NCBI GenBank assembly: GCA_016711045.1
Contig: JADJTT010000002.1
Coordinates: 186,001 to 250,000, forward strand
DNA length: 64,000 nt
Source: Saprospirales bacterium
GTDB lineage: Bacteria; Bacteroidota; Bacteroidia; Chitinophagales; Saprospiraceae
Reading direction: 5' to 3'
How positions within the stretch are numbered: position 1 is the first letter of the stretch; every line of letters begins with the position of its first letter. A program made the position numbers and the translations under genes. The notes under the pieces were generated by a model, which was given only the letters and a program-made list of their open reading frames with translations, had not been told where the DNA came from and did not search any database. Below are positions 1 to 8,387 of the stretch, one piece after another.

Positions 1-1029
1 CAGGGTTTCGACCAATTCATCGGGGGGCAGGTTGGCGGCGAATTGAGAAAATCCCGCAAAGTCGACGAAGAGAACCGAGGCGCTTTCGAAAAACTGGGCT
101 TTTGCCTTTCCGTTGAGTTTCAGTTCGTCGGCCACTTTTTGGGGAAGGATATTGAGCAGGAGGTCATCCGACCGTTTTTTCTCTTCGGCGATTTGCTTGT
201 TGTGGCGTTTGACGCCGAGGAAACGGAGGAATAGTCCGCCCAGTACTACGAGCCCCAGCGCAGAAAGGGCCAGGAGGAAATTGCGCTGTGCGTCGCGTTC
301 ACGGAGAATGGCTTCTTTTTCGTTCAGTTCCATTGACTGCTGAGCCAGTTTCAGGGAATCGATCATACTTAAAAAGGCCATAGAATCGAGGATACTTTTT
401 TGCTGGGCCAGCAACAATTCGGCTTTTGCCTGGCTTTCGGTCATCGAATCGATGGCTTCCCCTCGTTTGTCGATTGTCTGTACCAGCGATTTTTGGAGGG
501 CTTCCATTTTCACTTGTTCTTTGCTGGCGACCTCCAGTTCATTTTCCAGGCTTCGATTTTTCTCCGCTACCAGTTTAGCGATCTCCCGTTCCGTAGCCCG
601 CACATCCGCGTTTTTGCCCAAATGGGCATAAATCTGGCGAAGAATCTTAAAATTTTCCAGGCGAAGGTCGTCATTCGTGGTAAGGGTATTGCTCTCCTCG
701 AGTTTTCGGATCGTTCGAAGCCTTTCTGCCGGACGAATCTGTGGATTGGCCAGCGCGGCCTTTGCTCCCCTGTTCAGCGCCATGGCCATAGCGGCCTTGT
801 CATTTCCTTTCGACGCTTCCTCATAAGCCAGCTGGGCCATTTCCGCGGCTTTCCCGAGTTGGCGGGCGCTATAATACCCATCAGACAGGGACAGCGCCTC
901 CTGGATCAGGGCATTGCCCGAAAGGGTTGCCATCCCGGCTTCCCGGTTCTCCAGATTACTCGATTGAGCGGAGAGTGGAAATCCCATTCCCAAAAAAATC
1001 ATTAAAATAAGAAAGCTGTAAAATTTCAT
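1..1029 (-). CDS. Class III adenylate/guanylate cyclase, C-terminus outside window
   Basis: Open frame of 343 codons from an ATG at 1029 running off the left edge. An N-terminal signal/anchor ending near SAQS is followed by a helical, TPR-like stretch and a long coiled coil (about residues 180-265). Then comes one membrane segment (about 270-290) and a cytoplasmic HAMP-like helix leading into NILPQKVADEL. The last visible residues, VLFVDFAGFSQF, match motif 1 of class III nucleotidyl cyclases (first metal-binding Asp); the rest of the catalytic domain is beyond the window. The family makes cAMP or cGMP, and this architecture is common in Bacteroidota, with sensing outside and catalysis inside. 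Substrate cannot be decided because the specificity residues are missing. A good sigma-A-type promoter lies just upstream. Confidence 0.85.
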   Translation of the reverse strand, partial: MKFYSFLILMIFLGMGFPLSAQSSNLENREAGMATLSGNALIQEALSLSDGYYSARQLGKAAEMAQLAYEEASKGNDKAAMAMALNRGAKAALANPQIRPAERLRTIRKLEESNTLTTNDDLRLENFKILRQIYAHLGKNADVRATEREIAKLVAEKNRSLENELEVASKEQVKMEALQKSLVQTIDKRGEAIDSMTESQAKAELLLAQQKSILDSMAFLSMIDSLKLAQQSMELNEKEAILRERDAQRNFLLALSALGLVVLGGLFLRFLGVKRHNKQIAEEKKRSDDLLLNILPQKVADELKLNGKAKAQFFESASVLFVDFAGFSQFAANLPPDELVETL

Positions 1030-1052
1030 TTCCCACGGGGTTTTATAAGGAT

Positions 1053-1083
1053 CGAAGGTACAAAGAACGAGGCGATCGGCAAA
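1053..1083 (-). promoter_or_regulatory. Promoter of the cyclase gene (TTTG-N19-TACCTTCG)
   Basis: On the minus strand, TTTG (1083-1080) is followed after exactly 19 bases by TACCTTCG (1060-1053). This fits the Bacteroidota -33/-7 consensus TTTG-N19-TAnnTTTG with one mismatch, and lies 24 bases before the ATG at 1029. Same arrangement as the rplS promoter in this window. Confidence 0.5.
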
Positions 1084-1097
1084 TTCCGGGGAATATG

Positions 1098-1105
1098 TAA
1101 ATTTG
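1098..1105 (+). promoter_or_regulatory. Candidate -7 box for the ABC exporter
   Basis: TAAATTTG fits the Bacteroidota -7 consensus TAnnTTTG on the plus strand, 140 bases before the ABC exporter ATG. No TTTG is seen at the expected -33 distance, so support is weak. If used, the whole heptad array would be in the 5' leader. Confidence 0.3.
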
Positions 1106-1121
1106 TCGTTCTTGTTTCAAA

Positions 1122-1245
<124 letters not shown>

Positions 1246-3024
1246 ATGACCGACCCCATGATGCGCTTATTCCGGTATTTGAAGCGATACCGGAAGCAGG
1301 TGACCCTAGCTACGGGCGCCAGTGTTACCAATAAGATCTTCGACCTGATGCCGCCATTTTTGACGGCCTGGATGATCGATGCAGTGAGCGGGAACATCCC
1401 GGCCTGGATCGGGCAGTGGCTGGGGTTTTCAGACGCCTGGTCGGCGGCGCTGTTTATCGGGGTATTGACCGTGGTGATCTTTGGGCTGGAGAGTTTTTTT
1501 GAATGGCTGCTGACACGGGAGTTCATGCGCCTGGCACAGCGGGTGCAGCATGATCTGCGTGTGGACACCTATGCCCGGGTGCAGGAGCGGGAGTTGGCCT
1601 TTTTTGAAGATCAGCGCACGGGCAACCTGTTGTCTATCCTCAATGACGATGTAAATCAACTGGAGCGTTTTCTGAACGACAGTTTCAATGAGATCATTCA
1701 ATTGCTTTTGCTGGTGGTGGTGGCGACATGGTCGCTGTGTGCGGTGTCATTGGAACTCGGCTTGCTGGGCATTTTGCCCTTGCCATTTATCATTTGGGGA
1801 AGTGTGTTTTACCAGCGGCGCATAGCGCCCTACTACCGGGATGTGCGCAATGCCGTGGGGGATCTGAACAACCGGCTGGAGAACAACCTTTCGGGCATAC
1901 TGGTCATCAAAAGTTTCGCGGCGGAGGCCTTCGAGCGCAAGCGGGTGGAGGAAGTATCAGCCGCCTACCGAACAGCCAATTTTAAGGCAATCCGGTGGAA
2001 TGCATTGTATGTGCCACTCATCCGGATATTCATTGCGCTGAGCTTTGCCGGCACCCTGGTGTTGGGCGCATATTGGGTGATAACCGATCCCGGGCGCCTG
2101 TCATTGGGAAGCCTTGCCTTCTTTGCCATGATGATCCAGCGATTGCTATGGCCAGTGACCCGCGTGGGCTCCCTTTTCGACGGGTATGAACGCGCCAAGG
2201 CTGCTGCGCGCCGGATTTTCGGTCTTCTGGACACCCCTCCGGCTATCACCAGCCCGGCCAATCCTGCGGCAGTGCCTGCGGAAGCCGGACAAATATCGCT
2301 CGAAGGAGTACACTTTTTCTATAAAGAAGGGCAACCGGTTTTACGTGGGCTGAACCTGGATATTCCCTCTGGGACCACGATCGGCATAGCTGGTCCGACC
2401 GGGGCTGGAAAAACGACGCTTATCAAATTGCTTCTGCGGCTGTATGATATCCAGGAAGGCGCCATACGCCTGGACGGGAAGGACTTGCGGCAACTCGACT
2501 TGCGGGATTTGCGGGCACATATCGCGTTGGTCAGCCAGGATGTGTACTTATTTCATGGCAGTATCCGGGAAAATATAGCCTACGGTTTGGAGGAAAAAGA
2601 GGATGTCGAAGTGGCGGAAGCTGCCCGGCGGGCTCAATTGCACGATTTCATTGCCCAACTCCCGGATGGGTACGACTCTATTATCGGCGAAAGGGGCATC
2701 AAGCTTTCCGGTGGTCAGCGCCAGCGCCTGAGCATTGCCCGTGCTATTCTGAAAGACGCACCAATTCTCATCCTGGATGAAGCCACCAGTTCAGTGGATA
2801 CGGAGACGGAACGGGCTATCCAGGAAAACCTGGCTCAATTGACCATTGGTAAAACCGCATTGATGATTGCGCATCGCCTGTCGACCATTCGGTATGCGGA
2901 TAAGATCGTGGTATTACAAGAAGGGAAACTCGTAGAGGAAGGCACACATAAGGAGCTACTTGCCTTGGATGGATTGTATGCAGATCTTTGGAAGGTGCAG
3001 ACGGGAGAACTAATCCTAAAATGA
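1246..3024 (+). CDS. ABC exporter, fused membrane and ATPase domains (MsbA-like)
   Basis: 592 residues, the usual length for a half-transporter of the MsbA/MDR type, which works as a homodimer in the inner membrane and exports lipids, drugs or peptides. Six membrane segments fill about residues 15-310. The nucleotide-binding domain follows with Walker A GPTGAGKTT (about 383), signature LSGGQRQR (about 487), Walker B ILILDEATS (about 507), the D-loop SSVD and the H-loop AHRLS. All catalytic residues are present. The substrate cannot be read from sequence. The first ATG (1246) directly follows a heptad repeat array; ATGs at 1258 and 1261 are alternatives. A strong hairpin overlaps the stop codon. 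Confidence 0.92.
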   Translation: MTDPMMRLFRYLKRYRKQVTLATGASVTNKIFDLMPPFLTAWMIDAVSGNIPAWIGQWLGFSDAWSAALFIGVLTVVIFGLESFFEWLLTREFMRLAQRVQHDLRVDTYARVQERELAFFEDQRTGNLLSILNDDVNQLERFLNDSFNEIIQLLLLVVVATWSLCAVSLELGLLGILPLPFIIWGSVFYQRRIAPYYRDVRNAVGDLNNRLENNLSGILVIKSFAAEAFERKRVEEVSAAYRTANFKAIRWNALYVPLIRIFIALSFAGTLVLGAYWVITDPGRLSLGSLAFFAMMIQRLLWPVTRVGSLFDGYERAKAAARRIFGLLDTPPAITSPANPAAVPAEAGQISLEGVHFFYKEGQPVLRGLNLDIPSGTTIGIAGPTGAGKTTLIKLLLRLYDIQEGAIRLDGKDLRQLDLRDLRAHIALVSQDVYLFHGSIRENIAYGLEEKEDVEVAEAARRAQLHDFIAQLPDGYDSIIGERGIKLSGGQRQRLSIARAILKDAPILILDEATSSVDTETERAIQENLAQLTIGKTALMIAHRLSTIRYADKIVVLQEGKLVEEGTHKELLALDGLYADLWKVQTGELILK

Positions 3025-3052
3025 AGAAGGGCGCGGAAAGCGCCCTTCTTCA
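3022..3052. terminator. Bidirectional hairpin terminator
   Basis: A perfect 13-bp stem (3022-3034 with 3040-3052) and GGAAA loop sit between the convergent ABC exporter and Nudix-like genes, with a T-rich tract on both sides. It overlaps the exporter stop codon and ends 5 bases before the next gene's stop. Confidence 0.85.
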
Positions 3053-3057
3053 TTTAT

Positions 3058-3495
3058 TTACATGTATTTGGTCAAATTCCGATCAATAATGATCTCTTTG
3101 AGCTCTTTGAGCATGCCGTATTGATGGGGAAGCACTTTTTTAAAAGCTTCTTTGATAGCGACGAAAGCGCCTTTTTCCATGACGTCGGGCACCATTTTCC
3201 GGATAGTATCTTTCATGAACTCCATGTCGTGCATGAGGATAGATTTCATGGAGGGGATATCGTGCCAGTCCCCTTCGACTGCATACGCTTGTTCGAGGAT
3301 GCCGTCTTCCTGAGACACCGGATCCAGCTCGATGAGTTGGTCATCCCCTTTAAGGTGCAAGTCCGCTACGGCTACTTTGCCGCCATGGGGGATTTGCCAG
3401 TCTTCTCCGTCCTTATCCGGGCGCACCAAAAAAACCTCCAGCCCTTTGTCCCTGACGCGGTAGATGATGAGGTTCGTCTTTTCCTGATCCTTCAT
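3058..3495 (-). CDS. Nudix-fold-like protein, Nudix box not recognisable
   Basis: 145 residues from the ATG at 3495; a TTG at 3501 would add two. The first 40 residues (TNLIIYRVRDKGLEVFLVRP ... WQIPHGG) look like the opening strands of a Nudix hydrolase domain. The catalytic signature GX5EX7REUXEEXGU that should follow is not seen: the region instead reads KVAVADLHLKGDDQLIEL. The C-terminal half is helical with no motif I recognise. Either a catalytically dead Nudix relative or a different fold with similar strands. It is a single gene, convergent with the ABC exporter and sharing its terminator. Confidence 0.7.
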   Translation of the reverse strand: MKDQEKTNLIIYRVRDKGLEVFLVRPDKDGEDWQIPHGGKVAVADLHLKGDDQLIELDPVSQEDGILEQAYAVEGDWHDIPSMKSILMHDMEFMKDTIRKMVPDVMEKGAFVAIKEAFKKVLPHQYGMLKELKEIIIDRNLTKYM

Positions 3496-3573
3496 GTGCA
3501 ATAGATTAGTACATCTTGTGGGGATGTAACAACAAGGCCGTTAAAAGGTTTTTTTTTGGTTTAGCGATTGTGG

Positions 3574-3610
3574 AGAAAGGAGGATTTATCGGAGGTAACC
3601 CCTCCTTTCT
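3574..3610. terminator. Hairpin downstream of the coiled-coil gene
   Basis: A 10-bp perfect stem (3574-3583 with 3601-3610) and 17-base loop lie between two minus-strand genes. The T-rich tail is on the plus-strand side only, so a terminator role for the upstream minus gene is weakly supported. Confidence 0.35.
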
Positions 3611-3688
3611 TTATTTGCTGTATGCTAGGGCAAGTATACAAAGAAAATAAGAATTTGGGAGAAAATCAGGAAAGGAACCAAATAACTT

Positions 3689-4063
3689 CTACATCTCCTT
3701 CCGCTCCTTCCTGGGCGCTTTCTTTTCCGGGTTCGGATTATCTTGCTGCGCTTTATCCATTTCTTCTACCCCGTCCTTTACTTCTTTCACGATCTCCGCT
3801 GCGATTGCTTCGATCTTTCTTTCGATTTCGTCGATCTTGGGCTGGGCTTTTTTCCATTCGTCTTCCACTTCCGGCCAACGTTGTTGAAATACGGAATCTG
3901 CTTTGGCGAAAATGCGCTCCTCTTTCAGGTCTTTAAAGATCTGCTCGATCTGGTATTTTACGTCTTTCAATTCATCCTTCAGCTCTTTATCGGGGTCTGT
4001 CTGGGCGAAGGAAACGAAAGGAATAGCCAATAAAAAGAGCAGGCTCAATAGTGTTGTTTTCAT
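3689..4063 (-). CDS. Small secreted coiled-coil protein
   Basis: 124 residues. A clear Sec signal peptide (KTTLLSLLFLLAIPFVSFAQ, cleavage after FAQ) is followed by a highly charged, helical body of Lys/Glu/Asp-rich heptads (about residues 25-105) and a Pro/Lys-rich tail ending in RKERKEM. No catalytic motif, no lipobox, no T9SS domain. It is probably periplasmic. I do not recognise the family; small signal-peptide-bearing coiled-coil proteins of this kind are common hypothetical genes in Bacteroidota. The ATG at 4063 is the only start consistent with the signal peptide. Confidence 0.75.
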   Translation of the reverse strand: MKTTLLSLLFLLAIPFVSFAQTDPDKELKDELKDVKYQIEQIFKDLKEERIFAKADSVFQQRWPEVEDEWKKAQPKIDEIERKIEAIAAEIVKEVKDGVEEMDKAQQDNPNPEKKAPRKERKEM

Positions 4064-4142
4064 GGTATTTTTTTTTTTGAAGATAGGAAGGAATACTTAA
4101 TTATGTGATTGTTTTAGCGTAGGCGTTTTTAGTCCTTTTTTA

Positions 4143-4202
4143 GTGAAGGGTGAAGGGTGAAGAGTGAAGGGGCTCTTCACCCTTCACCCTTCACCCTTCA
4201 CC
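4143..4202. repeat. Inverted heptad repeat (GTGAAGG / CACCCTT)
   Basis: Four GTGAAGG-type heptads (4143-4170), a GGCTCTT spacer, then three CACCCTT heptads and a partial copy. The second half is the reverse complement of the first, so the 60 bases fold into a long hairpin with about 20 paired bases per arm. No gene overlaps it. It is the second heptad-based fold-back array within 3.1 kb. Confidence 0.85.
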
Positions 4203-4290
4203 AAAATTAGGATGCTTTCAAAAAGCGTATACCCCTACTCCGCCGACGAAAGAATCTGCATACACTCAAACCGAAGTGGTTTTTCTTCTG

Positions 4291-4298
4291 TATATTTG
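4291..4298 (+). promoter_or_regulatory. Candidate -7 box for the nuclease-helicase locus
   Basis: TATATTTG matches TAnnTTTG, 46 bases before the ATG at 4345. No good TTTG is present 19 bases upstream, so this is a weak call. Confidence 0.3.
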
Positions 4299-4344
4299 TT
4301 CAGATGAGGTAGGAAACGCGCATTGCACAATTGGAGTGAGAAAT

Positions 4345-5148
4345 ATGAAGGAAGCCTTACTGGCCCAACTGTTCTTTCGGGAATTGGAAAAGACCCTGCT
4401 CCGCCCCACGGCGGCGGAGCGTGTGGCAGCGATCTACCATTTGTTGCAGCAATTATTTTTGGAGCGCACGCGTCAGGAGCAGCTCCACTTCAACACCCTT
4501 TTTGCCCGCATGTCGTATACCCTGCAAAAACACCAGATCGACGGTTTTTTGCAGGCCCATTTACAGCATTTTCGGAAAATGGCCCACGAGTTTCCGACCA
4601 AGGGCTCGGAGGGAGATGCGCTGGCCCAACTGGGTTTTACCGTGCTGGCCCGGGCTATTGCTTTTTTCTACGAATCACCTATTCCGGAGACGGTCTACAC
4701 GCATTTGCTCGACCCGCTTCCCGCTCCCCCGCACTGGGCGCCCATCAGCGAATTTCGCAAACAGATGCGCATACTGGTGGTAAGGGATGAGCCGGACAAG
4801 CAGCAATTAACCGGCTATGAAGAAGATACTCCTGGAAAGACTTTTTTGGTCCGCTACGACCTGGCTGATTCCAACGATATTTTCACGCCTACCCTGGATG
4901 CCCTGCGTCAATATTTCACCCTGCCACTACCCGTGCAGCTGATCGATGTGGAGATCGACCTGGAAGGAGTATGCCGGCCCCGCGCCCTGGTCTTGGAGCC
5001 TGATTACCTGACCGATGTCACTGCGGTAGCCGAATGTTTTCAACCCGGAGGCGCTACCCCCTTGCAGTACCTGTTGAAAAAATTCTTGCCGGTCACCACC
5101 AACAAATACCTGCTGCTGGGGCATATTGCCAACTTTTTTCCTGGATGA
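4345..5148 (+). CDS. N-terminal part of a split Dna2-like nuclease-helicase
   Basis: 267 residues from the ATG at 4345 (a GTG at 4276 would add 23 unlikely residues). No domain is recognisable in the first 250 residues. The final residues YLLLGHIANFF resemble the G-x-x-x-H/N helix that opens Cas4/RecB-type PD-(D/E)XK nuclease domains. That helix continues, as LDEFMSNPD, only in the next reading frame. The frame changes at a run of six T (5134-5139); removing one T would join this ORF to the downstream helicase in a single protein of about 1,115 residues. I therefore read it as the front of one gene, broken by mutation, sequencing error or programmed frameshifting. An independent gene coupled to the next one (stop and ATG are 4 bases apart) is possible. 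Confidence 0.75.
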   Translation: MKEALLAQLFFRELEKTLLRPTAAERVAAIYHLLQQLFLERTRQEQLHFNTLFARMSYTLQKHQIDGFLQAHLQHFRKMAHEFPTKGSEGDALAQLGFTVLARAIAFFYESPIPETVYTHLLDPLPAPPHWAPISEFRKQMRILVVRDEPDKQQLTGYEEDTPGKTFLVRYDLADSNDIFTPTLDALRQYFTLPLPVQLIDVEIDLEGVCRPRALVLEPDYLTDVTAVAECFQPGGATPLQYLLKKFLPVTTNKYLLLGHIANFFPG

Positions 5149-5152
5149 ATTC

Positions 5153-7702
5153 ATGTCCAACCCCGACAGCAATTTTCCGGATACGTTTCCCAAGGTTTTC
5201 CGGCTCAACCCGCTCGGATTTTCGATGTTGAGCGACTCGGACATCAAAGAGATCTACGAAAAGGCCAAGCGCCATTACGTCATCCTGAAACGGGTACTGA
5301 TGGAATCCTTTCCCAAGGAGGAGATCCGCCCGGAGGGCTGTTACCTGGAACCCACGTTTCTTTCCTCCATTTACGGATTGCAGGGCCGTTTGGACGTTTT
5401 CCACCACGAAGACCCTGCCGCTTCCATCGTCGAGTTGAAGAGCGGGACCCCTTTCCGGGCTAATATGTCCGGCATCGGCGCCACGCACTTTGTGCAGACC
5501 CTGCTCTACGACCTGCTGATCAACTCCGCCTTCGAGGGGCGCATCAACCCCAAGAATTATATTCTCTATTCCGGAGAAGAAAATAGCCCGCTGCGCTATG
5601 CGCCCCGTATCAAAGCGCAGCAATACGAGGCGCTGCAGGTGCGCAACCAACTGGTGAGCATAGAGCGACAACTCGCCAACACCTACGCCAACCATCCGGA
5701 AGAGCCCTTGGAAGACAGCGCCGCAGCTCTTCTTTTCAGCCGCCTGGATCCCGCCCATCAACCCACCTGGAAAGGCTTTGCGCAGGGCGATTTGCAATCT
5801 TTCTCGGATTGTTACCGCCACCTGTCCCCGCTCGAGCGCCGCTATTTCCTGGCTTTCTCGGGATTCATTGCCCGTGAGCACATGCTGGCCAAACGCGGGG
5901 TGGACGGACTGGAAGGCACCCAGGGGCAAGCGGGGCTTTGGCTCAATTCCCTTTCCAATAAAGAAGACGCTTTTGATATTCTCAGCCACCTGACACTGGT
6001 GGAAAACCACTCGGGGGAAAACCCGGCACTGCTGACCTTTGCCCGCACCCCTGGCAAGACCAATGAGCTGGCCAATTTCCGAAAAGGCGACATCGCCGTA
6101 TTGTACCCTTATACCGAAGGAAAGAGTCCGCTGAACAATCAGATCTTCAAATGCACCGTGCTCGACCTCGACCCACACCGGGTGCGGGTCCGCCTGCGCA
6201 ATCCCCAGTTCAACCAGCGGCTGTTTGAGCAGCAGGACCACTGGAATATCGAACACGACCTTTTCGACAGCAGTTTTATTGGTCAATACCGGTCCCTGTT
6301 CAGCTTCTTTCAGGGCGAATCGAAAAAACGCCGCCTATTGCTCGCGCAAGATGCCCCAAGGAAGGCGGAAGCTCCTGCGCCGCCCCTCTCCTATCCGGGC
6401 ATGACGGACGAACAAATCCGGATTCTGGAAGCTGCGCTGACTGCCCCCGATTATTTCCTGCTTTGGGGGCCTCCCGGCACGGGAAAAACGAGCGTGATGC
6501 TGCGCTACATGGTCGATTGGATATTCCACCACACGGAGGAGCACATTCTCCTGCTGGCCTATACCAACCGGGCGGTGGATGAGATCTGCGAAGCTATTGA
6601 GCAGATCGGGCCTTTTATCCGGGAGCACTATCTGCGTATCGGGTCGTCGGTAGCTACTGATCCCCGTTTTGAGGAACAATTGCTGGATTTTAAGATCCGG
6701 GATATCAACGACCGAAAAGGGATCCGGGATTTACTAAAAGGCCATCGCATTTTTGTGGGCACTGTGGCCTCTTTTGCCGGAAAACAGGAATTGATGACCC
6801 TCAAATCCTTCCAGCGGGTATTCATCGACGAAGCCTCCCAAATACTCGAGCCCATGTTGATGGGGATGTTGCCCCAATTTAAACAGTTCATCCTCATCGG
6901 TGACCACAAGCAATTGCCGGCGGTGGTGACCCAGGACGAGCAGGCCTCCGCCGTGGCCGATCCCCTACTCCAGGAAATAGGGCTCCATAACCTGCGCAAT
7001 TCCCTTTTTGAACGCCTGTACAAACAATGCTGCGAAAATAACTGGGATTGGGCCTATGCGCACCTGAGCTACCAGGGCCGTATGCATGAGGAGGTCATGG
7101 CATTTCCCAACCAAAATTTCTACGAACAACAACTCCATATATTGCCCACAGAGGCCGATCCGACACGCCGACAACAAGCGCCGCTCTCCTACCAGCTACC
7201 GGATGCCGCCACCGAGCTGGAAACGCTGCTGTCCCGGCGGCGGGTCCTTTTCCTTCCAACCCCGAGCGACGACCAAAGTCCGACGGGAAAAACCAATGTT
7301 TACGAAGCCCGGAAGCTGGTGGAACTGGTGAAGGGGTTTCATCGGATCTACAAAGCAAGTGGGAGGGGGCTGCATGTCAACTCCATCGGCATCATTACCC
7401 CTTACAGGGCACAAATTGCTCAAATACAAGCCTGTATGGCAGAAGCGGGGATCGCTCCCGACCAGTTGACCATCGACACCGTTGAGCGCTATCAGGGCGG
7501 CGCGCGCGATATCATTCTGATCTCCCTGTGCACCAACTCGGCCAGGCAACTGGATTCCCTGGTTTCCCTTTCGGAGGAAGGCGTAGACCGCAAACTCAAC
7601 GTAGCCCTCACACGTGCCCGCGAACATGTGGTCGTGCTGGGGAACCCGGAGTGGCTTTCGCTGGATGGGACGTATCGGGCGTTAATGGAATGGGGGACAT
7701 AA
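5153..7702 (+). CDS. PD-(D/E)XK nuclease fused to SF1 (Dna2/NAM7-type) helicase
   Basis: 849 residues from the ATG at 5153; the frame is open back to a TTG at 5126. The nuclease core is visible near the start: Asp81 in GRLDVF, and Glu94-x-Lys96 in VELKSG. An OB-like region follows (about 300-400). The helicase has Walker A GPPGTGKTS (about 438-446), motif II DEAS (about 559-562), GDHKQLP, YQGRMHEE, and the C-terminal motifs TPYRAQI and ERYQGGARD. This combination is that of Dna2-like enzymes, which unwind and cut DNA flaps or ends in replication and repair. The N-terminal helix of the nuclease fold lies in the preceding ORF, so the protein starting at 5153 would have an incomplete nuclease domain. 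A hairpin overlaps the stop. Confidence 0.88.
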   Translation: MSNPDSNFPDTFPKVFRLNPLGFSMLSDSDIKEIYEKAKRHYVILKRVLMESFPKEEIRPEGCYLEPTFLSSIYGLQGRLDVFHHEDPAASIVELKSGTPFRANMSGIGATHFVQTLLYDLLINSAFEGRINPKNYILYSGEENSPLRYAPRIKAQQYEALQVRNQLVSIERQLANTYANHPEEPLEDSAAALLFSRLDPAHQPTWKGFAQGDLQSFSDCYRHLSPLERRYFLAFSGFIAREHMLAKRGVDGLEGTQGQAGLWLNSLSNKEDAFDILSHLTLVENHSGENPALLTFARTPGKTNELANFRKGDIAVLYPYTEGKSPLNNQIFKCTVLDLDPHRVRVRLRNPQFNQRLFEQQDHWNIEHDLFDSSFIGQYRSLFSFFQGESKKRRLLLAQDAPRKAEAPAPPLSYPGMTDEQIRILEAALTAPDYFLLWGPPGTGKTSVMLRYMVDWIFHHTEEHILLLAYTNRAVDEICEAIEQIGPFIREHYLRIGSSVATDPRFEEQLLDFKIRDINDRKGIRDLLKGHRIFVGTVASFAGKQELMTLKSFQRVFIDEASQILEPMLMGMLPQFKQFILIGDHKQLPAVVTQDEQASAVADPLLQEIGLHNLRNSLFERLYKQCCENNWDWAYAHLSYQGRMHEEVMAFPNQNFYEQQLHILPTEADPTRRQQAPLSYQLPDAATELETLLSRRRVLFLPTPSDDQSPTGKTNVYEARKLVELVKGFHRIYKASGRGLHVNSIGIITPYRAQIAQIQACMAEAGIAPDQLTIDTVERYQGGARDIILISLCTNSARQLDSLVSLSEEGVDRKLNVALTRAREHVVVLGNPEWLSLDGTYRALMEWGT

Positions 7703-7747
7703 TTCCATAGAGGAGGCAGCCGGTGGCGGCTATCTCCTCTATGGAAT
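7702..7747. terminator. Bidirectional hairpin between helicase and queE
   Basis: A perfect 14-bp stem (7702-7715 with 7734-7747) carries a smaller AGCCG/CGGCT hairpin in the loop. It overlaps the helicase stop codon and the last codons of queE, which converge here. Confidence 0.7.
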
Positions 7748-8383
7748 ATTTAGGTACTTATGCGTTTGTACGCTCAGTCTCCACTGGGGGTGCTGCAGGC
7801 AATACGCCACTGCCAGGCGGGTATTTTCGTTCCGGAGAGGACTATCCATGGGTTGGAGGAAAAAGTGGTCGAAGTCCCAGCCGGTGAACAGCTCCGGTGC
7901 TGCGCCGGATTGGGGGAAGACCAACTTGAGCTCATGCCCCTTGTGCACGACCCACTCCGAGTGGGCTTTGGGGCTTACACAGATCCAATCTACGCCATCG
8001 GGGACTGGCAGGGTACCATTGGTTTCGATAGCCACCTCGAGTCCTTCCTGATGGAAAGCATTCAGGAGTGGCGTATCCAATTGAAGCAGGGGTTCTCCCC
8101 CGGTACAGACCACATAGGGGCTGCCCATGTTCCGGTCCGGCCAGAGACTACTCACCCTGACAGCCAGCTCCTCCGCAGAGTACCGGCCGCCATTTTCCCC
8201 GTCCATGCCCCAAAAGTCGGTATCGCAAAACCGGCAGATGGCATTCGCACGATCTTCTTCCCTACCGCTCCACAAGTTGCAACCGGTGAAACGGCAGAAG
8301 ACCGCAGGCCGGCCTGCCTGTGCGCCTTCCCCTTGCAGGGTGTAGTAGATCTCTTTTATTTTATATTTTTTTTCTTTTTTCAT
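7739..8383 (-). CDS. queE: 7-carboxy-7-deazaguanine synthase
   Basis: 214 residues. Radical-SAM enzyme that converts 6-carboxytetrahydropterin to 7-carboxy-7-deazaguanine in the queuosine/preQ1 pathway. The start EIYYTLQGEG is typical. The cluster-binding cysteines are arranged CX14CX2C (CNLW ... CRFC), the known variant with a 14-residue insertion in place of CX3CX2C. TGGEPLLQ (SAM/GGEP motif), ETNGT and SPKAHSEWV follow. The ATG at 8383 begins a Lys-rich MKKEKKYKIKEI; the frame stays open upstream through a repeat array, so N-terminally extended products are conceivable. No other queuosine gene is in the window. Confidence 0.93.
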   Translation of the reverse strand: MKKEKKYKIKEIYYTLQGEGAQAGRPAVFCRFTGCNLWSGREEDRANAICRFCDTDFWGMDGENGGRYSAEELAVRVSSLWPDRNMGSPYVVCTGGEPLLQLDTPLLNAFHQEGLEVAIETNGTLPVPDGVDWICVSPKAHSEWVVHKGHELKLVFPQSGAAPELFTGWDFDHFFLQPMDSPLRNENTRLAVAYCLQHPQWRLSVQTHKYLNIP

Positions 8384-8387
8384 TTTC

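Noticed and set aside
400..1005. 201-codon plus-strand ORF
   Set aside because: Antisense to the cyclase gene, which has a signal peptide, coiled coil and catalytic motif in the minus frame.
5093..6286. 397-codon minus-strand ORF
   Set aside because: It lies opposite the nuclease-helicase and has no recognisable domain.
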